Shown: positions 11,122-19,469 of the stretch, piece by piece
Numbering within the stretch: position 1 is the stretch's first letter
Layout: every line of letters begins with the position of its first letter
Assembly (NCBI GenBank): GCA_003564135.1
Contig: PWNZ01000259.1
Span: 1 to 34,202 of the forward strand
Direction of reading: 5' to 3'
DNA length: 34,202 nucleotides
Origin: Candidatus Cloacimonadota bacterium
GTDB taxonomy: Bacteria; Cloacimonadota; Cloacimonadia; Cloacimonadales; PWNZ01
The notes under the pieces: model-generated
What the model saw: the letters and a program-made list of their open reading frames with translations, nothing else
Databases searched by the model: none
Told to the model about the DNA's origin: nothing
Translations under genes and position numbers: made by a program

Positions 11122-11927
11122 AGATTTTTTTAAAGAAAAGAGCCTCTATCCTGCTAGGATTTCTGCTTTTCTTATCAGCTGTTCAGGTAGCTTTAGTATT
11201 CATCAGCCTTGATCCGGAGCGAGGTTTTTTTGAGGTTCGTAGCGAAGTATTGACTGTTATGGCTGTCTTTTTTCTAGTGCAGTTTTCCATAACTGTTCTG
11301 CTGATTGCACAACTGCCCTATTACTTGCGAAAGTACCTGCGAACTATCAACGAAATAATGTCCGAAGTTTCTTCCGGCAATTACAATGTCGATATAGATC
11401 TCGAGGAATACGGTAAGCTGCGAGATAAAGAAATGGTCGAGATAGTGTCATCATTCAATAAGATGATGGACATTATTCTCAGGTTCGATAATTTAAAAAA
11501 GCAAAAGATCCAAGAACAGCGAGCGCGACTGATAGCTTTACTGAATCTTACTGAGAATGGTTTCATTATTTTGAACAAAAAAGGAGATGTCGTTTACGTA
11601 AACTATCTGACCGCTCTTTACTTTCCGACGATACAGGAGAGCATAAATATGATTGACACTCATTTTAGGTTTGATATAGATAAAAACATCCAAAGTTACA
11701 TAACAAAGGCCATCAAAGAAAAAAACAAACTGATGCCCAAGAACTTCTATATGCAAACCTTAGGCAGGCACATCAATTTAAAAAGCGAAATTGTCAGGGA
11801 CTCAAACGGGGATTTCGACGGGATGGTTATAGGAATCTATAATTTAGATTCAAAAACTGATAGGGTTAAGAAAGACAACCCTGAACAAGATCAACAATCC
11901 CCATCGAAGAATGAATCTTACCTATAA
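11118..11927 (+). CDS. Membrane HAMP-PAS protein without an output domain
   Basis: A 269-residue sensor-like protein. Two membrane segments (about 8-30 and 45-67) flank a very short external loop. A HAMP-like linker follows (~70-120, RYLRTINEIMSEVSSGNYNV... VSSFNKMMD), then a coiled-coil with QEQRARLIALLNLTENGFIILNKKGDVVYVN, the typical entry into a PAS domain (~135-250). The sequence ends in a charged tail with no histidine kinase, GGDEF, phosphatase or methyl-accepting region. It overlaps ktrA by 4 bases and rluD by 17, so co-translation with the K+ system is likely. It may be a third subunit or regulator of K+ uptake that reports on membrane or cytosolic state; that role is inference. Confidence 0.75.
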   Translation: MKIFLKKRASILLGFLLFLSAVQVALVFISLDPERGFFEVRSEVLTVMAVFFLVQFSITVLLIAQLPYYLRKYLRTINEIMSEVSSGNYNVDIDLEEYGKLRDKEMVEIVSSFNKMMDIILRFDNLKKQKIQEQRARLIALLNLTENGFIILNKKGDVVYVNYLTALYFPTIQESINMIDTHFRFDIDKNIQSYITKAIKEKNKLMPKNFYMQTLGRHINLKSEIVRDSNGDFDGMVIGIYNLDSKTDRVKKDNPEQDQQSPSKNESYL

Positions 11928-12873
11928 TTGCTCAAAACCGGTTAGAATAGATAAATTTTTGGCGAGCCAAGATATATCTGAGCTGTACTCGAGAAGCATG
12001 ATTGAAAAGCTCATAAATTCAGGCTTTGTGTTAGTTAATGGCAAAATAATAAAGAAAAACTATTTACTGCAAGATAACGATAGTATAGATATAGATTTAC
12101 CGGAACCCGAACCGTCGAGCATGACAGCTGAATATCTCCCCTTAGACATTATTTTTGAAGATCAGTATATGGCGATAATTAATAAGCCGGCCGGAGTAAT
12201 GGTACACCCCTCTCCGGGCAATTATTCGGGTACTATTGCAAATGCAGCCTTGTACCGGTATGGGGAAAACCTGGCCAATCATGAAGACGTGCTTAGGCCG
12301 GGCATAGTCCACAGACTGGATAAGGATACGTCCGGATTGCTAATAATCGCCAAAGACGACAAAACACTATCGTACCTGAATAAGATATTTAGTGAGCGGC
12401 AGGTCAGTAAGACATATAAAGCCGTTGTTGCAGGTGTCCCCAATCAGAAAGCAGGTATTATTGATCAGCCGATATGTCGAAGCAATAAGGACAGAACAAA
12501 AATGAGAGTTTCTCCCGACGGGAAAAAGGCGGTCACCCGTTATCAAGTGGAACAGGTTTATTCTTATTTTTCTTTATTGGAGGTTGTTATTGAGACCGGA
12601 AGAACTCATCAAATAAGAGTTCATTTAGATTCTATCAACTGCCCTGTCTTAGCTGATAACTCTTATGGAACTAAAAAGCTTAAAAGTTTGCTGCCGTTAA
12701 ATATGCAGAAAAAAGTTAATCACTATCTTGGCCGTCGTTTAAAAAGACAAGCACTGCATGCGTACAGATTGGGATTTAAACATCCGGTAACGGGCGATAT
12801 CGTCGACGTAGCTGCTCCTTTGCCTGATGACATGGTTGAATTGATTAAGTGGCTAGAAAGGTATTTTTTGTAG
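11911..12873 (+). CDS. rluD: RluA/RluD-family rRNA pseudouridine synthase
   Basis: A 320-residue enzyme that isomerises uridine to pseudouridine in large-subunit rRNA. The N-terminal S4 RNA-binding domain spans ~10-60 (RIDKFLASQ... VLVNGKIIKKNYLLQDNDSI). The catalytic domain has HRLDKDTSG, with nucleophile D137, NKPAGVMVHP (~91-100) and GRTHQIRVH. Length and the S4 domain match RluD (23S helix 69) better than RluA or RluC, but the exact target cannot be read from sequence. Its start lies inside the upstream HAMP-PAS gene, and its 3' end faces the convergent PorV-like gene across 24 bases. Confidence 0.9.
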   Translation: MNLTYNCSKPVRIDKFLASQDISELYSRSMIEKLINSGFVLVNGKIIKKNYLLQDNDSIDIDLPEPEPSSMTAEYLPLDIIFEDQYMAIINKPAGVMVHPSPGNYSGTIANAALYRYGENLANHEDVLRPGIVHRLDKDTSGLLIIAKDDKTLSYLNKIFSERQVSKTYKAVVAGVPNQKAGIIDQPICRSNKDRTKMRVSPDGKKAVTRYQVEQVYSYFSLLEVVIETGRTHQIRVHLDSINCPVLADNSYGTKKLKSLLPLNMQKKVNHYLGRRLKRQALHAYRLGFKHPVTGDIVDVAAPLPDDMVELIKWLERYFL

Positions 12874-12897
12874 TTCCTGGCTATTGATGCTTGATCT

Positions 12898-13890
12898 TTA
12901 GAACAAGTAGCTTAAACTTACTTGGTTAATAATCCCCAAATCTCCATAAGAAGAAACAGCATAATCAAATACATAGTCGCCTCTATGTAGTCCGATACCG
13001 GTTGAGAAACCCGACAACAAATCAAAGTCACCGCCAGCTTGCCAGTCAGATCCTTGGGCATTGTATCCAGCCCTAAGATCAAGTGTCGGATGAATTGAAT
13101 ATTCTATACCGGCGCCCACGCCGAAGTCATTATCAAAAGGTTTCCGTATATCCAGCAGCCCTGTTAAATTTTCATGAGGGAAATACCTAAACCCGATTGC
13201 AACTCCGGAAGGGATGCTTTCTTCGTAGTTATCGGATGTATGGTATGTTAGCTGAGTGCCAATGTTTTGCAACGTTACACCGATTATTAATTGATCATTA
13301 GTTGTTTGGTGCATTAAAGATATGTCGGCTGCAACGGCAGTAGCTGAGTAGTCATCTAACTGTTCCCGAATAAGTTTTCCTGTAAGCCCGATATTCAGCA
13401 TTTCGTGGATATATCTTCCACCGGAAATGCCGAATATAATGTTGTTCGCCCCGAAAGTCCCTCTAGTTCCCATATATTCACCATACTCATCTACTTCAGT
13501 ACGTGTTATACTACCGCTACCTAAATATTGAGTGAAGAGAGCTATTTGGGTATGGTCTTCAATGGGGAATGAGAAAACAGCAGATCCACCGTGAAATCCC
13601 TCAAAGTAGTTGATGTAGGTAGTAGAGAATGAACGTTTTGAAAGCTGCACTAACCCTGCCGGATTGAAGAATACGGCATTAACATCATCCGAGAGCCCGG
13701 TGTAAGAGTTGGCCAAAGCTGCTGCTCGAGCTGAGTATGGTACTCTCAGGAAATTAAATCCTGTGGTTCCTTTATTTTCATTACCGAATAACGAGTAATT
13801 AATTGTAACTATCATCACAAAAGCCATGATAGTCAATAACTTGCTTTTTATAGCTGTTCGGCCAATAAGTATTAATCTATGTCTATACAT
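12898..13890 (-). CDS. PorV/PorQ-like outer-membrane beta-barrel protein
   Basis: A 330-residue exported protein. An N-terminal hydrophobic segment (~18-36) acts as signal peptide. It is followed by GFNFLRVPYSARAAALANSYTGLSDDVNAVFFNPAGL, in which ARAAALANSYTGLSDD and FFNPAGL are the hallmarks of the PorV/PorQ (UPF0164, FadL-like) family. Alternating hydrophobic strands continue to a C-terminal aromatic residue (SLSYLF). PorV-type proteins are shuttle or scaffold components of type IX secretion, which agrees with the sorting domain on the exoprotein at 599. I prefer ATG 13890, which has AGGAG 8 bases upstream, over the in-frame TTG at 13896. The gene is last in the mtnA operon and overlaps the EIIA gene by 8 bases. 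Confidence 0.85.
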   Translation of the reverse strand: MYRHRLILIGRTAIKSKLLTIMAFVMIVTINYSLFGNENKGTTGFNFLRVPYSARAAALANSYTGLSDDVNAVFFNPAGLVQLSKRSFSTTYINYFEGFHGGSAVFSFPIEDHTQIALFTQYLGSGSITRTEVDEYGEYMGTRGTFGANNIIFGISGGRYIHEMLNIGLTGKLIREQLDDYSATAVAADISLMHQTTNDQLIIGVTLQNIGTQLTYHTSDNYEESIPSGVAIGFRYFPHENLTGLLDIRKPFDNDFGVGAGIEYSIHPTLDLRAGYNAQGSDWQAGGDFDLLSGFSTGIGLHRGDYVFDYAVSSYGDLGIINQVSLSYLF

Positions 13891-14350
13891 ATTCAAGTCT
13901 CCTAAACTTCTTATAGATTTCGTTTTTATTGCTTGCCCTGAGAATACTAATTCTATTATCGGTATCTCTTAAAAATTCCGATACTTTAGCAAGTAGATGC
14001 ATGTAACTATTACCTTCATCTTCGGGCACTGCGAAGAGAATAATCAATCTAACTCCCTTGTCGTCAAGAGAATTAAAATCAATCTCCTTGTCAAGAAGAT
14101 AAATAACAGCCTTAAAAGCTTTAATATGAGAGTCCCGAACATGTGGCACGGCAATATGATTACCTATTCCGGTGGAAAGGTCATTTTCCCTTTTCATCAG
14201 TCTAATGAAAACCTGTTCGATATTTTGCAGATAACCTCTATCCGAAAGGACGTTGACCATGTTTTTTAAACATGTAATCTTGTCCTTACCGGCAGGTGGA
14301 GAGGCGATTTCAGGATGAACAAAGATAAGGTCTTTATCGAAGGTAGCCAT
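13883..14350 (-). CDS. Stand-alone PTS EIIA type-2 domain protein
   Basis: A 155-residue single-domain protein of the fructose/mannitol/nitrogen EIIA class. The phosphorylation site is H70 in GIGNHIAVPHVRD (61-73), preceded by the usual RENDLSTG. VRLIILFAVPEDEGNSYMHLLAKVSEFLRD (about 100-130) is the second family signature. There is no EIIB or EIIC domain and no such gene nearby, so a regulatory role like PtsN (EIIA-Ntr) is more likely than sugar uptake. Its ATG shares one base with the stop of the upstream amidohydrolase, indicating tight coupling. A second EIIA domain occurs as a fusion at 22342-24207. Confidence 0.88.
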   Translation of the reverse strand: MATFDKDLIFVHPEIASPPAGKDKITCLKNMVNVLSDRGYLQNIEQVFIRLMKRENDLSTGIGNHIAVPHVRDSHIKAFKAVIYLLDKEIDFNSLDDKGVRLIILFAVPEDEGNSYMHLLAKVSEFLRDTDNRISILRASNKNEIYKKFRRLEYV

Positions 14351-15669
14351 TATTCTAACATTTTTTTTTGGTAAAACTTTGCTCTATCTTTAATTTCGTT
14401 TTCGTCTAAGGTGAGCAGTTGACGGTTAAGCATTATCGGTTTCCCATTGATTAACACATCTTTTATTGCGTTAGAATTGAGGTTGTAGACTAGATGTGAG
14501 TAGGGGCTGTATATTGGTTGTGCTTCAATCTCATCGGTATCGATAGTTATGATATCGGCTTGTTTGCCAACTTCTATCGAGCCGAGCAATTCTTTTTTCC
14601 CTAGGGCTTTAGCGGCATTAATTGTTGGGAACTTAATCACCTGTTCAGCGGGTAAAAATGTCGGGTCATGATTGAGAGCTTTATGAACTTTTGAAGTTGT
14701 ACTTATTTCTTCGATAATCGATAAATTGTTGTTACTGGCTACTCCATCGGTAGCTTGAGTTAGGTTGATTTTTTTTTCAAAACATTTTTTTAGAGGCATG
14801 AAGCCAGATGCTAACTTGAGATTACTCTTCGTATTAATAGAGATATTGACCTTCTTTTCAGCAAGAATATCTATATCTTCATCAGTTAGCCAGACACTAT
14901 GTGCGGCAATACATTTATCGCTCCAGAAATCCAAGTCATTCAGCAAAGCAGTAGGGCTTTTGCCATGTTGAGCGATACTGTCGTCAAACTCTTTTTTTGT
15001 TTCTGCTAAGTGGGTGTGGAGTAACAGTCCATATTTTTTCGACATATCCAAGACCTTTTGCAATGTCTCGATACTGCAAGTATAAATCGAGTGAGGAGAT
15101 AGGGATACATCAATAGTTGGTGAGTCTTTATATTGTTCTATAAGCGATAAGCTATATTTCAATATGCTGTCTCGGCCATCATATCCAGCAACGGGAAAAT
15201 CTAAAACACCTTCGCCAATAACTGCTCTGACACCGGCTTTTATGGCCGCTTTTGCCGTTTCTGAACCTCTGAAATACATGTCATTGAACATAACAGTTCC
15301 ATTTTTTATAAGTTCGGCAATACCGTGTAGAGATGAGTGATAGACAAACTCGTCATTGATCATAGCTGTCTCTTTAGGCCAGATGTGGTTATTGAGCCAT
15401 GTATAGAGTGGCAGGTCGTCGGCAAGGCCCTTAAAATAAGCCATTGCTATATGAGTATGAGTATTTATAAACCCTGGCATAACAATCTTGTTTTTTGCGT
15501 TTATGGTGTGGGTGGGTTGGTATTTTTGCTTCTCTTGGGGGTCGTTGCTAATCTCAACGACTTTGCCTTTGTTTATCGCAATCCATCCATTTTCCAGTCT
15601 TTCCATTTCTGAATTAATGGTTAGGACGTCTCCGTTTTCAATCAAGATATCGATATTATCTAGTTTCAT
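14350..15669 (-). CDS. mtaD: 5-methylthioadenosine/S-adenosylhomocysteine deaminase (amidohydrolase)
   Basis: A 439-residue metal-dependent deaminase of the TrzA/AtzA/MtaD branch. Expected metal ligands are H71 and H73 (INTHTHIAM), H220 in LLLHTHLAE (with E223) and D308 in ATDGVASNNNL, a motif characteristic of MTA/SAH deaminases. WLNNHIWPKE (91-100) is another family signature. It would convert methylthioadenosine to methylthioinosine, or SAH to S-inosylhomocysteine. Placement behind mtnA and the aldolase supports MTA. A phosphorylase to release methylthioribose-1-phosphate is not in this window. It has GGAG 5 bases before the ATG and overlaps the aldolase by 14 bases. Other amidohydrolase substrates remain possible. 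Confidence 0.88.
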   Translation of the reverse strand: MKLDNIDILIENGDVLTINSEMERLENGWIAINKGKVVEISNDPQEKQKYQPTHTINAKNKIVMPGFINTHTHIAMAYFKGLADDLPLYTWLNNHIWPKETAMINDEFVYHSSLHGIAELIKNGTVMFNDMYFRGSETAKAAIKAGVRAVIGEGVLDFPVAGYDGRDSILKYSLSLIEQYKDSPTIDVSLSPHSIYTCSIETLQKVLDMSKKYGLLLHTHLAETKKEFDDSIAQHGKSPTALLNDLDFWSDKCIAAHSVWLTDEDIDILAEKKVNISINTKSNLKLASGFMPLKKCFEKKINLTQATDGVASNNNLSIIEEISTTSKVHKALNHDPTFLPAEQVIKFPTINAAKALGKKELLGSIEVGKQADIITIDTDEIEAQPIYSPYSHLVYNLNSNAIKDVLINGKPIMLNRQLLTLDENEIKDRAKFYQKKMLE

Positions 15670-16276
15670 TTTTACTCCTAATTTTATTATAGAACCTCAG
15701 GATGTTTTTGCCTGCATCGTCAAGAGAAAAACCTCCAAGAATTATTCCTTCAGGGTGACCGCCCATTATTATCGGTACTGAAGGGTGATAGCCTTCACTG
15801 CTTAGAAGGTGCATAATACTTTCTGCTAATTCAGAAGATCCATACAGGGCTGAGCAACTTGTTGTCGGCACCCGGTTTAGGTTTTGTGCCCATGTTTTTT
15901 TGTCGTGGATATGAATGACAGCTGTAATCTTTGAGTTACTAAGATAAAACGCTGCATGTGATAATGATTCGGAAGATGCCCGAGTTTTTCCATAGCATTT
16001 GAGATAGTTTTTGTGTATGTTGTATTCGCTGACTAATGATAGGTTTTCTTTCGTTAAGTCTGCTATATGTCCGGTTTGGGATCCGGTTATCACAAAAGAG
16101 ATGTCATCTACTCGGTAACTAATATTACCGAATCCTATACCGTTCGGTAAAGCACCGATAAGGTTCATTGTTATTAACCGGGATCTCCAACGATTAAGAG
16201 CTTCTAAGTCTTGCTCCGAAACAATCTCAATTTCTTGTTCTATCCAATCACAAGTAAACTTAATTATATTTTCCAT
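15656..16276 (-). CDS. Class II aldolase/adducin family protein, probable methylthioribulose-phosphate lyase
   Basis: A 206-residue zinc-dependent enzyme. GNIS (50-53), TGSQTG (64-69), catalytic-type E103 with H107 in SSESLSHAAF, and zinc ligands H122/H124 (VIHIHD) and H164 (GGHPEG) align with the L-fuculose-phosphate aldolase pattern (Glu73, His92, His94, His155). MtnB dehydratases share this fold, so the sequence alone does not settle the reaction. Directly after mtnA and before the MTA deaminase, the substrate is probably 5-methylthioribulose-1-phosphate. No mtnW, mtnX, mtnC or mtnD lies nearby. That favours the aldolase of the DHAP shunt (DHAP plus methylthioacetaldehyde) over the Met salvage dehydratase. 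Start and the mtnA stop share one base. Confidence 0.85.
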   Translation of the reverse strand: MENIIKFTCDWIEQEIEIVSEQDLEALNRWRSRLITMNLIGALPNGIGFGNISYRVDDISFVITGSQTGHIADLTKENLSLVSEYNIHKNYLKCYGKTRASSESLSHAAFYLSNSKITAVIHIHDKKTWAQNLNRVPTTSCSALYGSSELAESIMHLLSSEGYHPSVPIIMGGHPEGIILGGFSLDDAGKNILRFYNKIRSKNETR

Positions 16277-17412
16277 TATTTCTCATTGTCATATTTTTGA
16301 GTGATTTTTTCCGGGAATAGTTTCAGAATGCTCTGTTTAGAGGCTTTACACAATCCTCTTTCAGTTATAAGTCCGGTAACAAGCCGAGAAGGTGTGATGT
16401 CAAAGCTCGGATTAGAACACACTACTTTATCGCAAGAAATCAAAACGCTTCTGATTTGATTATCAATTAGCCCTTCGACGTGGGAAACTTCATTGCTGCT
16501 TCTTTCTTCTATTTTTATTTTTTCTGGTTTAAGATCGGAATCGTTGTCAAAAGTGGTACCCGGAAGGGCTACCCAGAAAGGGATGTTGTTATCTTTAGCA
16601 GCTAAGGCTTTAAGGTAGGTCCCTATTTTATTAGCCACATTTCCGGTGATTGTTGTACGGTCGCTGCCAACTAAAACTAAGTCCACCATCCCTTTTTGCA
16701 TTAAGTATCCACCTGCATTGTCTGTGATTAATGTATTATTAATGCCGTTTTCTGTAAGTTCCCAAACTGTCAAACGTGATCCTTGATTACGTGGACGTGT
16801 TTCGTCAACCCAGACATGGATTTTTATGCCTTCTTTATTAGCCAAATAGATTGGAGATGTTGCTGTTCCATAATCTACACATGCTAACCATCCGGCATTG
16901 CAATGAGTTAGAATATTAACCGGCCCTGCTTTAGTTTCACTGATAGTGCGGATGATGTCCAGTCCGTGTTTACCTATCATCCGACAAGCTTCTATGTCCT
17001 CTTCAATTAACTTTTTAGCTAAATGAAGAGCTGTTTTTTCTTTTTTCTCAAGTGTATCCACTTTACTGATTTTTTGCATTATATAGTTGATAAGGTTTTC
17101 AGTATTAACGGCAGTAGGTCTAGCAGAAATGATTTTTTTAGCTTGCTCCTTAATTACTGAAGCCTCTTGGCTTTTTATTGCCTCAGAGCATGCAAAAACA
17201 ACACCAAAGGCGGCTGTTATACCAATAAGTGGCGCTCCTCTTAGGTGCATTTCGGATATAGCCTGGATAACATCTTCTGATGAATACAGTTTTTCGAACT
17301 TGACTTGAAAAGGTAGACATCTTTGGTCGAGGATAATGACGTGCTGACCATAACCGTCTTGGCTGCGAGGCACATACTTAATTGATTGGTAATGGTTACC
17401 ACTAATAAGCAT
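16276..17412 (-). CDS. mtnA: Methylthioribose-1-phosphate isomerase
   Basis: A 378-residue isomerase converting 5-methylthioribose-1-phosphate to 5-methylthioribulose-1-phosphate. Family signatures: RGAPLIGITAAFG (58-70), LTHCNAG (168-174) with catalytic C171, WVDETRPRNQGSRLT (201-215) and GSDR (249-252) with catalytic D251. The relatives eIF2B and ribose-1,5-bisphosphate isomerase share the fold, but these motifs are those of MtnA. ATG 17412 has AAGGAG 8 bases upstream and is preferred to the adjacent TTG. It is the first gene of the five-gene minus-strand operon and is divergent from the radical SAM gene across about 140 bases. Confidence 0.95.
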   Translation of the reverse strand: MLISGNHYQSIKYVPRSQDGYGQHVIILDQRCLPFQVKFEKLYSSEDVIQAISEMHLRGAPLIGITAAFGVVFACSEAIKSQEASVIKEQAKKIISARPTAVNTENLINYIMQKISKVDTLEKKEKTALHLAKKLIEEDIEACRMIGKHGLDIIRTISETKAGPVNILTHCNAGWLACVDYGTATSPIYLANKEGIKIHVWVDETRPRNQGSRLTVWELTENGINNTLITDNAGGYLMQKGMVDLVLVGSDRTTITGNVANKIGTYLKALAAKDNNIPFWVALPGTTFDNDSDLKPEKIKIEERSSNEVSHVEGLIDNQIRSVLISCDKVVCSNPSFDITPSRLVTGLITERGLCKASKQSILKLFPEKITQKYDNEK

Positions 17413-17556
17413 CAATAGTTCTCCTTGTCCGTGTTTATACGGAAAAGAGTAGAGAGAAAAAGCCTGTTTAGGTCAATAAAAATTTGCCATTAGTTAAAAT
17501 TCGGGTTAGATTGAGTTTACAAGATGTAATTACATATACAGATGGAGATGTTTCCT

Positions 17557-18447
17557 ATGCTTAATTTAGAAGAGTGTAATGTTTGCCCTCATAAATGTGG
17601 AGTTAATCGCTATATAGAGACGGGCTATTGCAAGGCAGATATAAATGTGAAGTTAAATCTATATCAGATTAATTTCACCGACGAGCCAAACCTTAGCAGT
17701 AAGAATGGCAGTGGTAATATTTATTTTTCGCACTGTAATACTTCTTGCGTTTACTGCAATAGTTTTAGTGTCAGTCAGTTTGGATGGGGAAAGGTGGTGT
17801 CAAAACAAAGTCTAGCAGATATCATGATAGGTTTTGAACAATCCGGTGTGAACAATGTACACTTAGTCACTCCTACTCATTATAGTCCTCAAATTATTGA
17901 GGGCATAAAATTAGCCAAAGAAATGGGCTTATCGGTTCCCATAGTATGGAACAGTAATGCTTATGAAAATGTTGAGACCCTGAGAGAGCTAGAAGGGTTG
18001 GTCGATATTTATCTTCCTGACTTCCGCTATTTTGACAGTAAAGCGGCTAAAGATTACTCTAATGCTGAGAACTATCCTGACGTTGCTCCGAAAGCTATTT
18101 TAGAAATGTTCCGCCAAGTTGGGCACCTTAAAGAAAGCAATGAAATCGCTAAGAAAGGGATAATGATCAGGATTTTGCTGTTACCAGAGAATAGAAACCG
18201 AGTAGACAAAATACTTAAATGGATTCATGACAATCTGGGCAAGAGAACTTATATCAGTCTTATGAGCCAATATTATCCAACATATAGTACCGCCGCTTAT
18301 CCTGAGATAAATAGAGTCTTGACCAAAAAAGAATATGAATTTGCGGTTGACAAATTAGAGGTGTTTGGCTTTGAGAATGGGTTTGTTCAGGACATTAAGG
18401 GTAACAATGACTGGCAACCAAATTTTGCAAAAGAAAATAACAAATAG
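17557..18447 (+). CDS. PflA-like radical SAM protein (PflX/COG1313 type)
   Basis: A 296-residue radical S-adenosylmethionine protein. The cluster motif is C60-N-T-S-C64-V-Y-C67, preceded by a conserved cysteine set C7/C10/C14/C25 (NVCPHKCGVNR...GYC) typical of the PflX-like group. LPDFRYFD and SQYYPTY (near the C-terminus) also fit. Despite homology to pyruvate formate-lyase activase, no glycyl-radical enzyme lies nearby and the partner is unknown. ATG 17557 has GGAG (17544-17547) 9 bases upstream; ATG 17542 is in frame but lacks a ribosome site. trxB follows after 16 bases. Confidence 0.88.
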   Translation: MLNLEECNVCPHKCGVNRYIETGYCKADINVKLNLYQINFTDEPNLSSKNGSGNIYFSHCNTSCVYCNSFSVSQFGWGKVVSKQSLADIMIGFEQSGVNNVHLVTPTHYSPQIIEGIKLAKEMGLSVPIVWNSNAYENVETLRELEGLVDIYLPDFRYFDSKAAKDYSNAENYPDVAPKAILEMFRQVGHLKESNEIAKKGIMIRILLLPENRNRVDKILKWIHDNLGKRTYISLMSQYYPTYSTAAYPEINRVLTKKEYEFAVDKLEVFGFENGFVQDIKGNNDWQPNFAKENNK

Positions 18448-18463
18448 AGGTTAAGATTCGTAA

Positions 18464-19417
18464 ATGGAAGCTGAAAAAAAACAGATTCGCTATGATGTAG
18501 CAATTATAGGTGCAGGCCCTGCAGGGTTAGGTGCGGCCATATATGCTGCCAGAGGTGGATTAAAAACGGTTATTTTTGAAAAAGGATTCGTCGGTGGGCA
18601 AATTGTCTTAACTGCTGAAGTCGAGAACTATCCCGGTTTCGAAGAACCGGTTAGCGGTTATCATATTGTTGAGAAAATAAAAAAGCAAGTTCAACGGTTT
18701 AATGCTGAGATCAAAATGGAAGAAGTCAGCGCAATAAGCCCCGAAGGGTTATGCAAGATTATAGAAACTGACGAGAATACCTACAGGGCGAAAACTGTTA
18801 TATACTGTGCCGGTGCTTATCCCAGGAAATTAGCTGTTCCAGGAGAACAAAAGTTCACCGGGCGCGGTGTGTCCTATTGCGCTACATGTGACGGTGCACT
18901 GTATAAGGGTAGGATAGTCGCTGTTGTTGGAGGTGGTGACTCAGCAGTAGAAGAAGCTATCTTCTTAACTACCTTTGCAAAAAAAGTATACCTCATCCAC
19001 CGTAGGGACGATTTAAGGGCGGTCCATGCAATCCAAGATAAAGCTTTGAAAAATAATAAAATTGAGATTATATGGAATTCGGTTGTCCAAGAAATTGAGG
19101 GTGATAATGCAATCAGAAACCTCATTCTATATAATAAAAAAACCGAACAGAATAGCTCTTTAGCTGTTGATGGACTATTTGTCTATATTGGGATCATTCC
19201 CAATAATTATCTTGTAGAGTCCAGGATAGATTTGGACGAAAACGGTTTCGTTCTTACTGACGATAATAGGCAGACAAATATTCCCGGGTTTTATGCTGCA
19301 GGGGACATAATAAAAAAAGTTCTTCGTCAGGTTGTGACAGCCGTCAGTGATGGTGCTACCGCTGCCTTCTCTGCTGAAAAGTGGATTCGAGATCATTCTG
19401 ATCAGTTTCCTGAATGA
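18464..19417 (+). CDS. trxB: Thioredoxin reductase (NADPH/FAD)
   Basis: A 317-residue flavoprotein disulfide reductase. FAD-binding GAGPAG (16-21), redox-active C139-A-T-C142 followed by DG, NADPH-binding VVGGGDSAVEEA (about 155-166) and the closing GFYAAGDI motif (near 280) are all present. It transfers electrons from NADPH to thioredoxin in the cytosol. Length is normal for the low-molecular-weight bacterial class. It is 16 bases downstream of the radical SAM gene, so the two may share a transcript; a small AGAGG lies before the ATG. Confidence 0.95.
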   Translation: MEAEKKQIRYDVAIIGAGPAGLGAAIYAARGGLKTVIFEKGFVGGQIVLTAEVENYPGFEEPVSGYHIVEKIKKQVQRFNAEIKMEEVSAISPEGLCKIIETDENTYRAKTVIYCAGAYPRKLAVPGEQKFTGRGVSYCATCDGALYKGRIVAVVGGGDSAVEEAIFLTTFAKKVYLIHRRDDLRAVHAIQDKALKNNKIEIIWNSVVQEIEGDNAIRNLILYNKKTEQNSSLAVDGLFVYIGIIPNNYLVESRIDLDENGFVLTDDNRQTNIPGFYAAGDIIKKVLRQVVTAVSDGATAAFSAEKWIRDHSDQFPE

Positions 19418-19469
19418 TACGAAAATCTGATTGTTTTTAGTTTTTAACTACTCGGTAGGAGGCGAAACC

